From: Archilochus colubris
Lineage: Eukaryota > Chordata > Aves > Apodiformes > Trochilidae
DNA: 64,000 nucleotides
Assembly: GCA_023079485.1 (NCBI GenBank)
Contig: CM041084.1
Location: 36,219,609-36,283,608, forward strand
Direction of reading: 5' to 3'
This document shows positions 28,701-41,840 of the stretch, one piece after another (within the stretch, counting starts at the first letter, position 1; each line of letters begins with the position of its first letter). Both the position numbers and the translations under genes were made by a program. Below the pieces are notes generated by a model, which had not been told where the DNA came from, did no database searches, and worked only from the letters and a program-made list of their open reading frames with translations.

Positions 28701-30187
28701 GGTGTTTGGATTTGCTGTAGTGCTTTTTAGCATGGGAGAAAATATCACAGAACTTTAGAAGTAATGGTTACACCTGATTAAATTATTTAAAATCTCTGGA
28801 GTTGCATCTCTTTTTATGGCATTAAATTGACTTACCTGTTAACTTAGGGAGTGTTCAAAATCATACTAAAATTTTATTGTACTTAAGCTATGGAGGCATC
28901 TAGAATGGCACAGTGAATTATGAAGCAGCACAGAGACATACCATTTCTCATTAAAAAGCCTTTACCACAATTAGATAGATCTCAGAAGCATTCTTTCTAT
29001 CCGTATTACTGTTCAAATGCCATTTTTACTATTCAAATGTTTTGAGAATTGATTTTAATTTCCATTACCTTTTTGCTGTCATTTCTTCTGGGCTAAAGGG
29101 ACTTCTGAGAGCACAGCAGAAGCAGACAGCAATAGGAGAAGACTTACCTTGGCACGAAAGGCTACTGAGTTCTCCAGAAATAATTGTTGGTATTTCTACA
29201 GTACACAATGCAGCTTTAAAGGTGAAAGAGGATCTTATTCCTTTTCCTCAGAAATTTTAATGGGAGGACTTAGTCCCCTTCGGTGATGTTTCAGCTGGCT
29301 GAAAAAACCTTAAAAAAAGCAGAAATGGTCCATTGAAAATACCCAACAAAGAGATTTTTGCTGGACAGAAATTTAATTTGAATTATCAGGTGATACAGTT
29401 GGTATAAACAGTTATTGGGGAAAATGAGAAAGACTGATTCCATAACGTTTTGTGTAGGTCTGTCCACTCACCTGTCACGTATGGATGCTTTTCCTATTCT
29501 TGTTTAGGAAGTTTTAGGGGTTAGTTTTTCTCAGAATTTTGATTCAGATTTTGTGAATAGACTTGTCTTCTCTTAAAATTCCTGAAAACTTGATATTTAT
29601 GAAAAATTAAACTCCTCTTTCTGAGTAATCTACTGACCATTTTTATGGTGGCTGTGTATGTTTCCTCAGGCTTTTCAGGTAATCGTTCCACCCAGAAAAT
29701 AATTTGATACAATCCACATAGAGGGACTGTTTTTATTTATGCCTTTGTTAGTGCATTTGTTTTTTTAGTCTGGTCCCACAGATTTGAATTCTCTCATGCA
29801 CAAGTCAGTCAAGATTCACCTTGGTCACATGGTTTAGAGTCTCAACAACAAGGCCAGACTTCTTAGGTATTTCCCACAATTCATCCTCAGTTCCAGCTTA
29901 AAATCCAGAAATCAACTTTTAATATTTCCCAAAGTGAAGAAGATCTATGCATACAATAATTAATTACAGATGTAAGAACATGGATATCTCTTTAATTTAC
30001 TCATTTTTCAATGTTAGTCATGGATACTTGCTGATTTGCACATATATAGACAAATATCTACACCCTGAAGTAGGCAGATGTAAAGATCTGATTTGCATGC
30101 ATATATTATATATTTGCAAGAATGTATGAGGCATTCATGGCTAAAATAGGAAATCTGGCTCAAGGTATTTTTCTAGTCTGAGAAAGT

Positions 30188-30210
30188 TTTATTTATTTAT
30201 TTATTTATTT
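30188..30210. repeat. (ATTT)n microsatellite
   Basis: About five to six uninterrupted tetranucleotide units. A shorter, similar tract occurs at about 32559-32574. Confidence 0.85.
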
Positions 30211-32035
30211 CTCCAACAATTAGCATAGAATTTTACAATGACTTTTGACAGCCATCATTGATTTAGCTTAGGAAGTATTTAGTTAGAAGAGACTGATCAG
30301 AAGTTATAGTCTCTACTCCCAAATTCTCCCTTTAAGGTAGTAAAATCCTTGGATAGGCAACTGTACTATTTTTTCAGCCTGTATTGAGGTAGACTTTTCT
30401 GTGTGTGGAATATCAAGCATGTCTAGCTAAAACTAATGGGAAGAGAAGTAATCACAAGGGAATTTGGAAATGGGAGCACAAAGTTAAGTGGCAAAGGATG
30501 GTGGAAGTATTGTTAAATAATATCTGAGGTGTGGAGTAGAAGGTTGCTAACATTTGGATCAAGTTGATTTTCAAGTGTCCTGCTATGAAATGAAGGCAAT
30601 ATAGGTGTCATGCTAAACCTTCCATGGGACCAATTAAAGGTTAAATGTGACCTCATACAAATTATTACACTTAAGCATTTATACAAAACATTTACTTGAA
30701 AAACATTTATAATGGCTTAAAACTAAAGAAAGTATTACACTTGAGAAATAAATATTTATTAAGGCCATTTAGAAAGGAGAATGCTATGTATTTGGCAAAT
30801 AAGTTGTTTATGCTGGTGACTGTACAGAGGTATTAGGGAAGAAGAAAGACTCCTTGATGACTTAACAACAAAAGTTTGCTGAAGATAATTCCTCAAGTTA
30901 GTTACCTGATTTGTTGCTGTTAAATTTCAGGGATATTTTAACACATTTTCCTCTGAAGTTATTGAAGCACATCTTTTAATTTTACTCAAAACTAATGGAT
31001 TTTTATCTTATAGTTGCAGGTGTCTAAATGTGTTCCCTTTGTCTTTAATGAAATCTAGTTTTTGGTGAAATGCTGACTTTACTGACAGGCACATCATTTC
31101 CCTTTAGATTTGGATTTCTCTGTGTTTTCTTTCCAAACACACACAGTAACTTAATTTGTACAAAATATAAATAGTAAGACCAGTTGCACAAATTCGAAAA
31201 CATGTATTTTGCCATCTATTATTAGTATGTTTCCTTTCTGTTAACACAGGAAATCTCACACAAACAAGTGCACTGATAACTGTGATAAACAAGTTTGTGT
31301 GGTGCTTATTTTTCTACTGCTTGCAGACTTGAGGACTGCAAAAAGTTATTTCTATTGAAATGAAAAAAAAAACCAGAAGCAACAGAGGAAAGAAAAGTAG
31401 AAATGGCATATTTTACTTAAATGACAACCAAAAATAAACTTCATCTATGCATGATCTAAACCAGAATCATAAAGCAGAAAGCGATACATTTTTTGGTACT
31501 GGAACACAAGTTTGAGTTAACAAAACCAGGACTCAGATCCAAGCCTCAGTTTTTGGATTCAGCATTCAGATACCCATTAAGCAAAAATACTCACGTGCAA
31601 CATAATGAGTTTGTAGCAACTGACCATTGGCTGCCAAATTTGGAATTTTCTACTCTCTCCCACACATTTTGTGAATACTTGTAGTCATGAATTTGTTGAG
31701 ACTCATTAGCAGAAGAAATTTACTGGAATTGCCTTGCCAGGTGTAATGGGCATGTGAAGTGCACCTGCAAGCATTCCACATCTATGGCAAGCTTTGTACC
31801 TTGCTTCTTTGTCTATTGCCTTAAGTTTGCCCCTCCCCCAGGGAGAGTATGAAAGACTTTCATTTTCTCATACTTTATGGTGTTGGGTAATTATCATGTT
31901 TGTATCATCAGTTCTGTTTTCAGCTATGAGAATCTTGATCTAGATAAGAATAAATTAAATACATGAGATGTTCTTTAGTTTTTGCACTTATTGTATACTC
32001 CGTACTCTTTCCAAGTATTTAGGAGTGTAATAAAA

Positions 32036-32077
32036 ATCACTGTGGAAGTTCTTGAATATGTCAAGACCCACAGTGAT
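32036..32077. repeat. Compact 42-base stem-loop
   Basis: The outer stem is ATCACTGTGG paired with CCACAGTGAT (10 bp). The inner stem is TCTTGA paired with TCAAGA (6 bp), closed by a 5-base loop. The only break is a 4-by-1 internal loop. It is too short for a canonical pre-miRNA (usually about 60 bases or more), but it is the best-paired hairpin I noticed. No function is implied. Confidence 0.75.
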
Positions 32078-34671
32078 GCTAGATGACATTTCTCCTCAGC
32101 CTTCCTGCCAGCTACTCACCCTGCCTCCCCTTTATTTCAGAAGGTATTTAACTACCTTTAAAGTAAGAGGAAGTATCATCGAATTTAGATCCCTGTTGTG
32201 AGAAAATTAGGGAAAGAATCAAGTAGATTGCCAATCTACCCTTAAACAGAAATTTCTGCAAAGCACAGACTAAAAATATAGGTCAGATGGTGCAAAAAAA
32301 TAAGGGAAGTTAACTAATCAGTTCAATTCATAGGAAAAAAAATTTACCAACTTTGTTTTTACCAAAAGCTGATGATTCACAAAAACAAACTACAGAACAG
32401 TCTGCTGAGACACTTTTCTGTGTCATGATTTTCAAAGAATAAAACACTGAAACATCCCATGCTTACCTTTCAAAAACATAAGGTCATCAGGGAGCCTCAG
32501 ATATAGTGACATTTCAGAGAAAACATTTTTGTTGTGGTCTTTTTGTTGCTGTGTTTTACTTATTTATTTATTTCAAATTTGAAGGCTAAGCCATATATAT
32601 TGACTAATTTGAAATGTTTGTGGTGTATCAAGCCATGAAAATGTCAAGAAAACTTTTTTATCCTGGCTTAGGATAGAAAAACTTCTGTAAATTAGGTGTG
32701 CCAGTTGCTTTGCAAAACCAAGTAAAAATATACATTCCACTCTAAAAATACACAATTTTTATAGGCAGAAATTGCACTCATGTGTTAAGAAGTCTCTCTA
32801 GATTTCAGGATTTGTTTATAACATTTATAAATGAAAGCTCATAGTTATATGTACCTGAAGCACTGGAATAGGTTCTCATCTCATGATCACTGGAAAAAAC
32901 ATTATGCCCTCTCACATGCATTTCAAGTTTGCTTTAGGAACTCTCTTTGATAACATCAGCTTCCTCTTTACATCTTTCTACTGGCTTTCAGTTTTCAAGT
33001 GCAATAGCCAGATGCCTGGTTTGGCCAGGACAGTCCGAAATATCAAAGATTTTCTTTGACTCACTATTTGTGTTAAATTTTCAGAGGACATGGGATTTAA
33101 ATGAGTTTAAATCATTAGAGTTACAAAAAGTTACGTACAGAAAAAGTGAGAAAGGACCTGATAACACTGCAATATCACTCAATATATAAAAATGGAATTA
33201 GGTGGGAAGTTTACTCTCTGAGCAACAACCTTGCAACCATTTTTTTTTTTAATGATCAATGTATATTATAAACATGAGTTAACAGCCTTCTTTTAAAGCC
33301 ATCCATGCATGTGAATTAGGTTTGCTTATTACCTCTTTCCCCAGCCTAGAGAGGCCTGAGAATGATGCTTTCCTGCTATGTAAAACAGATTGCAAAACAG
33401 ATCTGGGGACAGAGGTGAGCTATGCTCATTGCAGAAGCATAGCAAGACTGTCCATTTACAAGATGCATGTTAGGAGATAATCCTGAACCCACTGAACTTG
33501 AAACTGAAGGAAGAAGGAAGGTAGGCAGTATAAAAGACAGATAAAGGAATATTTTTTTCGATTTTACATCTTAGAAGCTGAGTCATGGAAAGAGTAAATA
33601 ACTAGGCCAAGGTCATAAGGATTCTTAGGGCTCTGCTCTAAATTGATCAACCATCAATTTATTGTTTTAGCCTTTTGTAATATGCAAGATAAACCTAGTG
33701 TGAAATAAGATTTGTTTTTCCACATTTGAAAAAAACATTCATTTCACTGTATGTTTCTGAGATAATTTTCTTAAAAAATGAATTTACTATGACTCCTTGA
33801 GAAACCCCAGAAGCCTACATCTCATCTAATAAACTGGGTCTGACAGCAGAAGCATCTGCTGCCAAAGCCCTACAACCTGCCAAAACCAGAACATTGATCT
33901 TAAAAAGAGCACTTTCATGTCCCATACAAGTAAACTATATTAGAACAGAAAGATCTAGAAATTTTTACCTACTGTTTTGAGTTCCCATTACATTCTTAGA
34001 CTTCCTAGGCAAGTTCAGTTGATATGATTATACTATGAACTTTGGCTGTTGGAGGAGAGTAGCATGCTTAGCAAGTGGAGCATGAAGCAGAAGGAACTCT
34101 GAGAGACAGTCTGTGAAGATACCTGTGTCTGTGATGCATATAAAGCTGTTGAGGGAGCATCTGAGAGAAAAAAAGGATTTGTATATTGTTTGGTCAAAGT
34201 CTTTTGGAGTACTATATATATGAAAATACAAAATATATAAAATATTGGGAACCATGAAATTGGTCAAGACAATTAGATGTAGGCTACGTTATTTTTATTT
34301 CTATTACTTGTGCCAATACCATGTCAGTTTGCTCAACCTGTTTATGCTAACAAAAGTACGACAAGGAAATAATGAACTTATTTTGAAAAAATACAACCTG
34401 TATGAAAAGATCATAGTCCCATTCCATAATTTTGGATCTCTATGCAATAACAAGGCCAAAAAGTGCTATGGAGCATCGTGAGACACACATGGTAGTTCAC
34501 ATCAGTAGCACAGCTATAAAAGGCTCTTGGATACATGAACTTTTCACCTAAAATGAAAGTCTCTTTTCCAAGTTTTGTGTGCATTGTTTCCCTAATCTTC
34601 CTGAGACACTTCTCCTGGTGCCCTACTTAGCTTGCCAGAGCTTGCAAAGAACCAGGATGTGGGAAAAATGA

Positions 34672-34762
34672 ATTAATTCTATTTGTTTATTATTCTTGAT
34701 GAATAGTAAATTATTCTAATAAAATTTACTATTCTATTCATTTATTACTGGAGAATAATTAG
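34672..34762. repeat. Imperfect AT-rich inverted repeat (hairpin)
   Basis: The core is a perfect 12-bp stem, GAATAGTAAATT (34701-34712) with its reverse complement (34723-34734) around a 10-base loop. Outside it, weaker pairing continues to AATTAATTCT on the left and AGAATAATT on the right. The shape would fit a degraded palindromic MITE or simply AT-rich self-complementarity. Confidence 0.55.
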
Positions 34763-37189
34763 CCGGGAACGGCTTCTAAGAAGTTTTTCCAAAATTAGAC
34801 ATTAATGATCTTACTGTGTTTATCTTCACCTGTATGAAAATACCTTTGTAGCTCTTCTCACTTAACTGCTCCCACCCCCTCTCCCACTCAGACATGTATC
34901 TGTTTCCCAAAACGACAGTATTGTTAAAAAAATGTTAATCTCCTTCTCTCTCTCAAAGACCCAACTTCTTCCTTCACATAGCTGAACTCCCATTTCAGAC
35001 AGGAATTTTTCCCTATGTCAGATGCATCTTGTTTGTGCTAATGAGAATTGTATGTGAGTGGGGGAAAGACCTGAATGAAGATCAAAGACAAGGTGTGCCT
35101 GTATGAGAATAGAGGTAATAGGTAAATGAAAGGAGGTGCTTATGGAAAGATACATACATGAGTAGGGGAGAGATGCAGTCTGCACAGGTGGTGTATTTAG
35201 CTGAGGTTTTAGAGTTGGTGGCCCTAGGTTTGCGACCATGCAGAGAATTCATTGTTGCTGTCTTGATTCTGAGCACCGATTATTTGGGGCTGCAGTGTTT
35301 GTCATTACCAAGTTTCACTCTGCCTTTTGAATTCCATGCTTTCTTCCTTCATCACTGCTGGTATTTCAAGTCACTCAATTTGAAAAAAAAAAAAAAGATG
35401 TCCTGATGGTAAATCTCCAGATGGCCTTTCTCTTTGTCAAGGCAGAAGCAGCTCAACTGTGTTGTTTTACTTCAGAGCTGTTGTGGAGGAGGACTGCTTT
35501 TCTGCACGTTGCTACCTACCCATATTGAATATTTCTCTATCTCTAAATCATTTGCATATATGACTGAAATCTATATTTGTCTAGAATCAACGTTTCATCT
35601 TCTCTGGCTTCATTTCCTTTCTTTTATGGAAAGAAGGAACTTTCCCTCCCTCTCCTCTTTGTAGAATGAATATAGCTTCTATGAAAGATTTAACATAGTA
35701 TTCACTGTGAATATTACACCAAAAATACATATGAAAACTTAATGTTACCTTACATCCAGTTTGTCTTCTTTACTGAAGTCTTTTCACTTAGCAGTGTAAT
35801 TATTATGGATATAAGTAGTACAGATGAGGCTGACTGCCTAGTGCATGACCAGCTGCATATTTAAATTGGACCTGTTTTGAGATCCCACTCACTTCCCAGC
35901 CACTTGGTACACGAACTTCCATTACTCTTTTTATTTTGGGTTTCTAAGGTATAACTTTAGGGTACAAACTTGCAGCAGCTACAAATATCCTTTCTTGTGA
36001 TCTTGAGCTTTGGAGTTAAGCCCAGAAGAGCTACCATACTAGCTCTTATCTACTCCATCCAATCCCATATCTGTCTCTGAGAGAGACAAGCAGAAAGTAC
36101 CCAAGGAGAGAGGTGAGAAGCAAGAAAAGATACATGATTTTTAATCTCCTGATATATCTTTCCAGCTCATGGCAAACAAGTTAATTTTTAACATCAAGTA
36201 TAGAATTTTTACATTCACTATTCAAACGTTCTGGTAGGTGTACACTTAAGCACACATACAGATTTACAAAAACTTCGCCCAGATCCTGTCCTAAGGAGAT
36301 CATGAAGTTCCACCTGCCTTGGCTTTGCCAGTTTATCTAGATTTTCTCTGATTCCTCTCAAGAATAATGCCTTGCTTCTTGTTGTTCTGTGAAAGTATGT
36401 GCCTCATTCAGTCTAGCTGGGAACATCTGAATAAAAAAGAGGCTCTTACTGAAACTCAGAATATCACTTGTTTTCATGAATGTCAAGAGGAGAAAAAGAT
36501 TCTTCCAGAAAAGACAAAGTTGAAGAATCTTATCTGTGGGCAGGGTCTGGTCAATTTCTTTATAAAAGTGCTGTTGAGGCACTATAAAATAAAAAAAAAA
36601 AAAGATAAATTAAAATTAATAATGCTGTTTCCATTAGGTAAAAATTTTTTCCTAATGGATCTCATATTCCTCACTTGATATCACTTTGACCCATTCACTT
36701 ATTGGAACTATAGAGATAACAAAATAAAAATATTAAGAATAAAATAAAAATTGTCTGTGATAAGTGCTTATTTTACTTTTTCTGCAAAGACTGCTTTAGG
36801 TATGGTATCTGTCAAACCTGGGCTAGAACATGTAATATGAAACACAAGAGAGAGAACATTGTCTTCATTTGCAGATCTTGTCAGTGGGAGAAATTCTCTC
36901 CCCCAGTACTTACATTGCAAAACTTACTCTTTTACACGTATATACTCTACATTTTAAGAGTTGCTTTAGGCTGTAAAGAGAGAAAAATAGTTAACAAGTC
37001 AAAGGTTGTAGTGCTTCCAACCCTTTGTCTGGGCAGGTTGATAAAGATGGTGAGAGATGTGTAGATTTCATTTGTTTGGCATGTAAAATGGTCTTGAGAT
37101 GATAAGTGAAAGGAGTTCCTTTATGCAGTCCTATGACAGTCAGATAGAACCAGTTGGGGCAGGGTATCTTTTTTGACATAGCAAAAGTG

Positions 37190-37206
37190 AAAAAAAAAAA
37201 AAAAAA
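37190..37206. repeat. A17 homopolymer run
   Basis: A pure adenine run. I looked in the preceding sequence for a processed pseudogene or SINE and recognised none. Confidence 0.9.
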
Positions 37207-38624
37207 GAGATTGAAAATAGATGGTACTTTTATAATATCACTAATGAAACCACAGTGATGTCAGTTCTGATCAAGCTATAATTAGAGTGGCTGATTGTGT
37301 GATAACAGGCTTCCTTTTTACGTGTTTTCAACATGTTTGTAGTGGAAAAGGCAATAAATGATTAAATGTCGGTGAGTGGAAAAAGTGAAGAAAAAAATAA
37401 CTGTAACAACAACAACAAATGAGAGAAGGAGAGGACTTCAGAGTGAATAAAGAGGGGAAGAAGAGAGGAAGAGAATTCTGAGTATTATTAAACCTGTGAA
37501 AGAAGACTCATTTACTTTATAAGAAGTAGATCACTCACACAGACACATTCACAACTTTGTGGTCATTGAAATTTGCGTAAGTGCTATTAATCAGCTTACC
37601 ACAAATTATCATAGCTATTTCTTTGGAAATGGCACTCAGATTTAGACCTTGTGTTAAAAGGGAAAGCAGTAAAAACATGGCTAGAACAGTAAGAAAAACT
37701 ACAAATTTTCTTAAATCTCTCTGGATCATATTCTTCTGCTTGAATGCACAGTGAGGAGAGCCTTACTCAAGAAAAAGTCCTTGCTAAAGCCAGTAGGGTC
37801 AGGAGAGCAAGTGCTGCTCAATGATAATAAAAACAAAAACCACCCTCCTTAAGCCTACCTCACACTCTCAAAAATTTGTAAAAAGTTATTGCATTCTGTT
37901 AGCCATGCACAGAGTAAAGGACTACCCAGGGGTAGATTTACTTAGGGTGCAGAAGCCAGTCACAGTCCTTCCCATTATCCCCACTGGTACAGTCCATGCT
38001 CCATCTTACTTGACTTCATTGCAACTAAATGTGTGTCACTGCTCCCATTCACAGCATGTCTGGATCTGTCCCTGTCAGTTTACCATAAAAGACAGTTAAT
38101 AATTAATTGACCTCGAATCAAAACACAGTTTTTAAAAAATGTTCTCAAATATATCTGAAGTATAAGTAGAGTCTATTCTTAAAAGTATTTGTAGCTGGTG
38201 AATATTTTTGGTAGGTAATAATTGACTCTGTCAACGTTTCTCTTGCTGGACCCCGCTGTTGTTTGGAAAAAGAGAAACTCACTGCAGCAGACTATTTAAT
38301 AAACACACTTACCCGGCTAGCCACTGATCTCAGACCTTTGAAGAAAATACAGTCATTAGTTTATGTAAAAAAGAATAATAATTCTCTCTTCCAGAACAGG
38401 TAGGCTCTAGCACTCAGTGTTCTGAAGGAAGCAGATAGGAAATTGCTGCTAGTAATCTCTTGTACCTTAGTTCTTTTTCTCCTCTAAATATTAGTTTTAT
38501 TCTTTGTCATAGCAGGCATAGAGGTCAACACATGTATAGAACAAAAAGGATGTCACAAGTATTATAAGAGTTACCTTTCATATTCAGTGTAGAAGTCTTC
38601 ACAGGCATATTCCTGGATACATTT

Positions 38625-39115
38625 TCACAGAATCACAGAATTGTCACAGTTGGAAAAGTCCTCTAAAAGTCCAACAGTCAATGCTCCCCCTCTCCCCCCC
38701 CCCCCCCCCAAAGAAAAAATTGTCATCCCATTGGACTATGTCCTGAAGTGCCCCATCTTCATGTTTTTTAAATACCTCTAGGGATGGTGACTCCACCTCC
38801 CTCGGCAGCCTGTTCCAAGAGGTCAACCTCACTACAACCTTCATTCAGGTAGTTGTAGAGAGCAATAACATCTCCCTTAAACCTCTTCTTCTCCAAACTG
38901 AACAATCCCAATTCCCTCAGCCTTTCCTTACAGGACTTGTTCTCCAGACCCTACACCAGCTTGGTTGCCCTTCTCTGAACCCACTCCAGCACCTCAATGT
39001 CTTTCTTGTAGAGAAGAGCCCAGAACTGAACACAGGACCTGAGATACAGTCTCACCAGTGCTGAGTACAGGGGCACAATTGGTTCCCTTCTGCTGGCTGT
39101 GCAATTTCTGACTTT
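38625..39115 (-). mobile_element. CR1 retrotransposon, 5'-truncated, internally deleted
   Basis: The CR1 3' end in reverse complement starts at CACAGAATCACAGAATTG. The minus strand still reads parts of the ORF2 C-terminus ([18 protein letters not shown]). Relative to the layout of the copy at 13.3 kb, sequence is missing between CCTGTTCCAA (near 38818) and CTACAACCTTCATTCAGG (near 38840), an internal deletion of roughly 100 bases or more. A C16 run (38694-38709) replaces part of the usual sequence just inside the 3' end. The upper boundary is approximate. Confidence 0.88.
38694..38709. repeat. C16 homopolymer inside CR1
   Basis: Sixteen consecutive C, preceded by CCCCCTCT, give a strong guanine run on the minus strand. 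It could fold as a G-quadruplex on that strand, and it is also a classic site for sequencing or assembly error. Confidence 0.9.
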
Positions 39116-39846
39116 GGGCAGCTGAGAAACAGAAATAGTATTGGTCCAGAAGTAGATGAAAGGGTAGGTTTTTTTGACTTATTACTACTAATTATATCAT
39201 TAACATTGTTATGCAACATTTTTTGGATGGCATTCTCTCAGAGATGTTCTGTCCTTATAGTTCCCAGTTTGACTGTTAATGATACTATTCTACCAAAATC
39301 TGCTGAATCAACTTAAATATGTATAAGCAATATCCTCTGTGGATGGGAAAATGAGTAGATGGGACCTAACACTTGTTACAGCCACGGAGTAGATCTGCAC
39401 CCAATTCTCCCAATGGTCTATGAAGTTTAATTCCACCTTGTTTATTACATTTTTTTAATCTTCTATAAGCCATCAGTTAGACAAGCTGTTTACTCATATG
39501 GGGCTTGCTTTCAATGGGAGCAAACTTGTTCTTGTTCCTCCCTGCATATGGGTTGCAGAGAAATAATGGGCACTGAAACCTCCAAACTGCATTTATTTCT
39601 CTGCAGCTATTGAGCCTCTTGAGGTGCCTGTAAGTCAATGAGATCAAACAGTCAGGGGCATCTCCAGAATGAAAACATTTTCATTATAGATCACAATTAG
39701 GGAGAAGGCATGAACTATAAACCTTGGTCTTCAAAAGGAATGTATGTATCCGTATACGCCACTATATGTGTAGAGACATACTAACATTTCTATATTAGTG
39801 CATTTTAAATGTTATTTTATGATCATTGGTTTATAAGGTTAATATT
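39116..39846. other. Non-coding sequence between CR1 and homopurine tract
   Basis: AT-rich unique sequence. I see no gene, RNA or repeat that I can support here. Confidence 0.6.
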
Positions 39847-40085
39847 AAAAAAAAGAGAAGAGAGAGAAGAGAAGAGAAGAGAAGAGAAGAGAAGAGAAGA
39901 GAAGAGAAGAGAAGAGAAGAAAAGAAAAAAGAAAAGAAAAGAAGAGAAAAGAAGAGAAAAGAAGAGAAGAGAAGAGAAAAGAAAAGAAGAGAAAAGAAAA
40001 GAAAAGAAAAGAAAAGAAAAGAAAAGAAAAGAAAAGAAAAGAAAAGAAAAGAAAAGAAAAGAAAAGAAAAGAAAAGAAAAGAAAA
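39847..40085. repeat. 239-bp uninterrupted homopurine tract
   Basis: Every base on the plus strand is A or G. The first part is mainly GAGAA units (about 39866-39920), the middle mixes GAAAA and GAGAA, and the last ~90 bases are pure GAAAA units. The change looks like A-for-G drift or expansion of one variant at one end. Such tracts can form triplex (H-DNA) structures and vary greatly in length. Lys/Glu/Arg-rich frames across it are artefacts of composition. Confidence 0.97.
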
Positions 40086-41366
40086 TTCTTGTATTCCTTT
40101 TTACATTCTGGACTAGAACAGTGAGATAATTGAATTTTGCAAAGTAGGTAATTTCTGAAATATGAAATGATGCCTCAGGGTAAATATGAGGAATATCTGT
40201 GAAATTCTTTTAGATACTGTCTTCTAGAATTAAAGGCTAAAAAAATGGGAAGGTCTTTCTGTTGGCCAGTATTTTGTAACTGCCATAATGAAAATTGTGA
40301 TGGATGTTATAACATCACTTTACCATCCAAGACTAACTTCTTCCCCCAAAAACTGAAACACAAATAATAGCAGAGTTTCACTGAACAATTTTTTATTTAA
40401 AGAATAATATCAAAGCTGAAATATAAAATATATCACAGAACTTGTACCAGTAAATCAAAAGAATGGTCATCTCACATATTTTTGTTCTCTCAGAAGGACA
40501 ACACAGTAATATTTTAAAGTGATTAAGAATTTAGTAGTGATAAACTTTACATCTGAAAATGACAAGGGAACTCTGAATTTGTTAAGAACACCTCAGCATT
40601 ACATCTTTATAGACTTGTATATTTAGTATATATACAAGAAGTATACTATCACAGTTTCTTTCTGATTTTAACGAGTGCTTTCAAACCTAGCCCACACTAT
40701 GTCTTGCTTACTTTAATTTCTATCAGTAAATATTATCACTTTACTGCATTTTAAATTATAATGTTCGACACAGCCATTAGGATGACTGTTCCCTTGTGTT
40801 ATGCCACGTAAAGAATGGAAAGTCAGACAGCTCCTGTCTTAATCGTGGGATTCTTCATCTAAGGTCACCTCATCTCTGTTTTCTCTCTTTGCAGGGGATT
40901 TTGAGGTGTTATTAAGGAAAGGACGTGAAAAAAGTGTGTTGATTTCTCTTGTCATGTTAATGAGAAGATTTAAACCCTGCTGTATCCAATTTCCAGGTGA
41001 TAAAAGGAACTGTGGCGATGTAGTGGTGTGATGAGGGAAAAGTGACAAACAAATGATTGGCACATGAAAACTGTCTTAGGGAATAAGTCAATGCATGACC
41101 TGACCCCAGGCTAGGCTGTGAAGCACAAAATTGATTAAATGAGAAATTTTAGATTAGGAAAAAAAAAGAAACTCAGCACTTTCTCGTGTGTCTCAATATG
41201 GAGAGGAACATGCTTCCTACTCAGAAGTTGCCCACAGAAAGGAAAAGATATTGATAGGAAATTGGAGATCCCTGGTGCCTTTTCTGCCATTGAGAGGCAG
41301 AAATAGTGGAAGAAAGTGCACTTGCTTCAAGGGACTTTCCATACATTTGTATCTGATTTGTCTTTG
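40086..41366. other. Non-coding sequence between homopurine tract and CR1
   Basis: AT-rich unique sequence with no recognisable gene or repeat. Confidence 0.6.
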
Positions 41367-41840
41367 TCATAGAATTGTAGAAAGTCTAGAGTCGGAAAGT
41401 ACCTTAAGGATCACCTAGTTCCAACCCCCCAGCATAGGCAGGGACACCTTCCACTAGATCAAGTTGCTCAAAGCCCATCCAACTGGACCCTGAACACTTC
41501 CATGGGGGGCAGCCACACCTTCCTTGGGTAACCTGTTCCAGTGTCTCACCACCCTCAAAGAATTTCTTCCTAAAGTCTAACTTCAATCTCCCTTCTTCAA
41601 GTTTGAAACCATTTCCCCTTGTCCTCTCACTACACACCCCTGTAAAAAACCCCATCCCAGCTTTCTTGTAGGCCCTCTTCAGATATTAGAAGGTTGCCAT
41701 AAGGTCACCTTGGAGACTCTTTTTCTCCAGGCTGAACAACCCCAACTTCTTTAGCCTGTCTTCATAGGGGAGGTGCTCCAGTCCTCTGATAATTTCTGTG
41801 GCCCTCCTCTGGACATGTTTTAAAAAATCCAGATTCTTTA
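41367..41840 (-). mobile_element. CR1 retrotransposon, 5'-truncated
   Basis: The reverse-complement CR1 3' end begins at TCATAGAATTGTAGAAAG, followed by CACCTAGTTCCAACCCCCC. Matching continues to about CCTCCTCTGGACATG near 41817. The minus strand keeps pieces of the ORF2 C-terminus (RTRGNGFKLEEGRLKLDFRK in a frame at 41404-41655), broken afterwards. The subfamily differs from the 13.3 kb copy but is close to the copy at 48.0 kb, which shares the GGATCA-CTAGTTCCAAC arrangement. Confidence 0.92.

Larger units (their letters stand above)
25731..38624. other. AT-rich non-coding sequence
   Basis: No gene is recognised; all frames are about 100 codons or shorter. It holds an ATTT repeat (30188-30210), A-runs (35383-35396, 36591-36603, 37190-37206), a compact hairpin (32036-32077), an imperfect AT-rich hairpin (34672-34762) and a 9-bp inverted repeat with a 25-base loop (38236-38278). 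The A-runs have no retrogene in front of them. Confidence 0.65.

Noticed and set aside
37190..37206. A17 run as the tail of a processed pseudogene or SINE
   Set aside because: The preceding sequence shows no recognisable transcript-derived or tRNA-derived body, and no flanking duplication was evident.
39809..40129. Lys/Glu/Arg-rich open frames of 96 and 106 codons
   Set aside because: They are direct translations of the GAGAA/GAAAA purine tract, which cannot contain T-starting stop codons on that strand.
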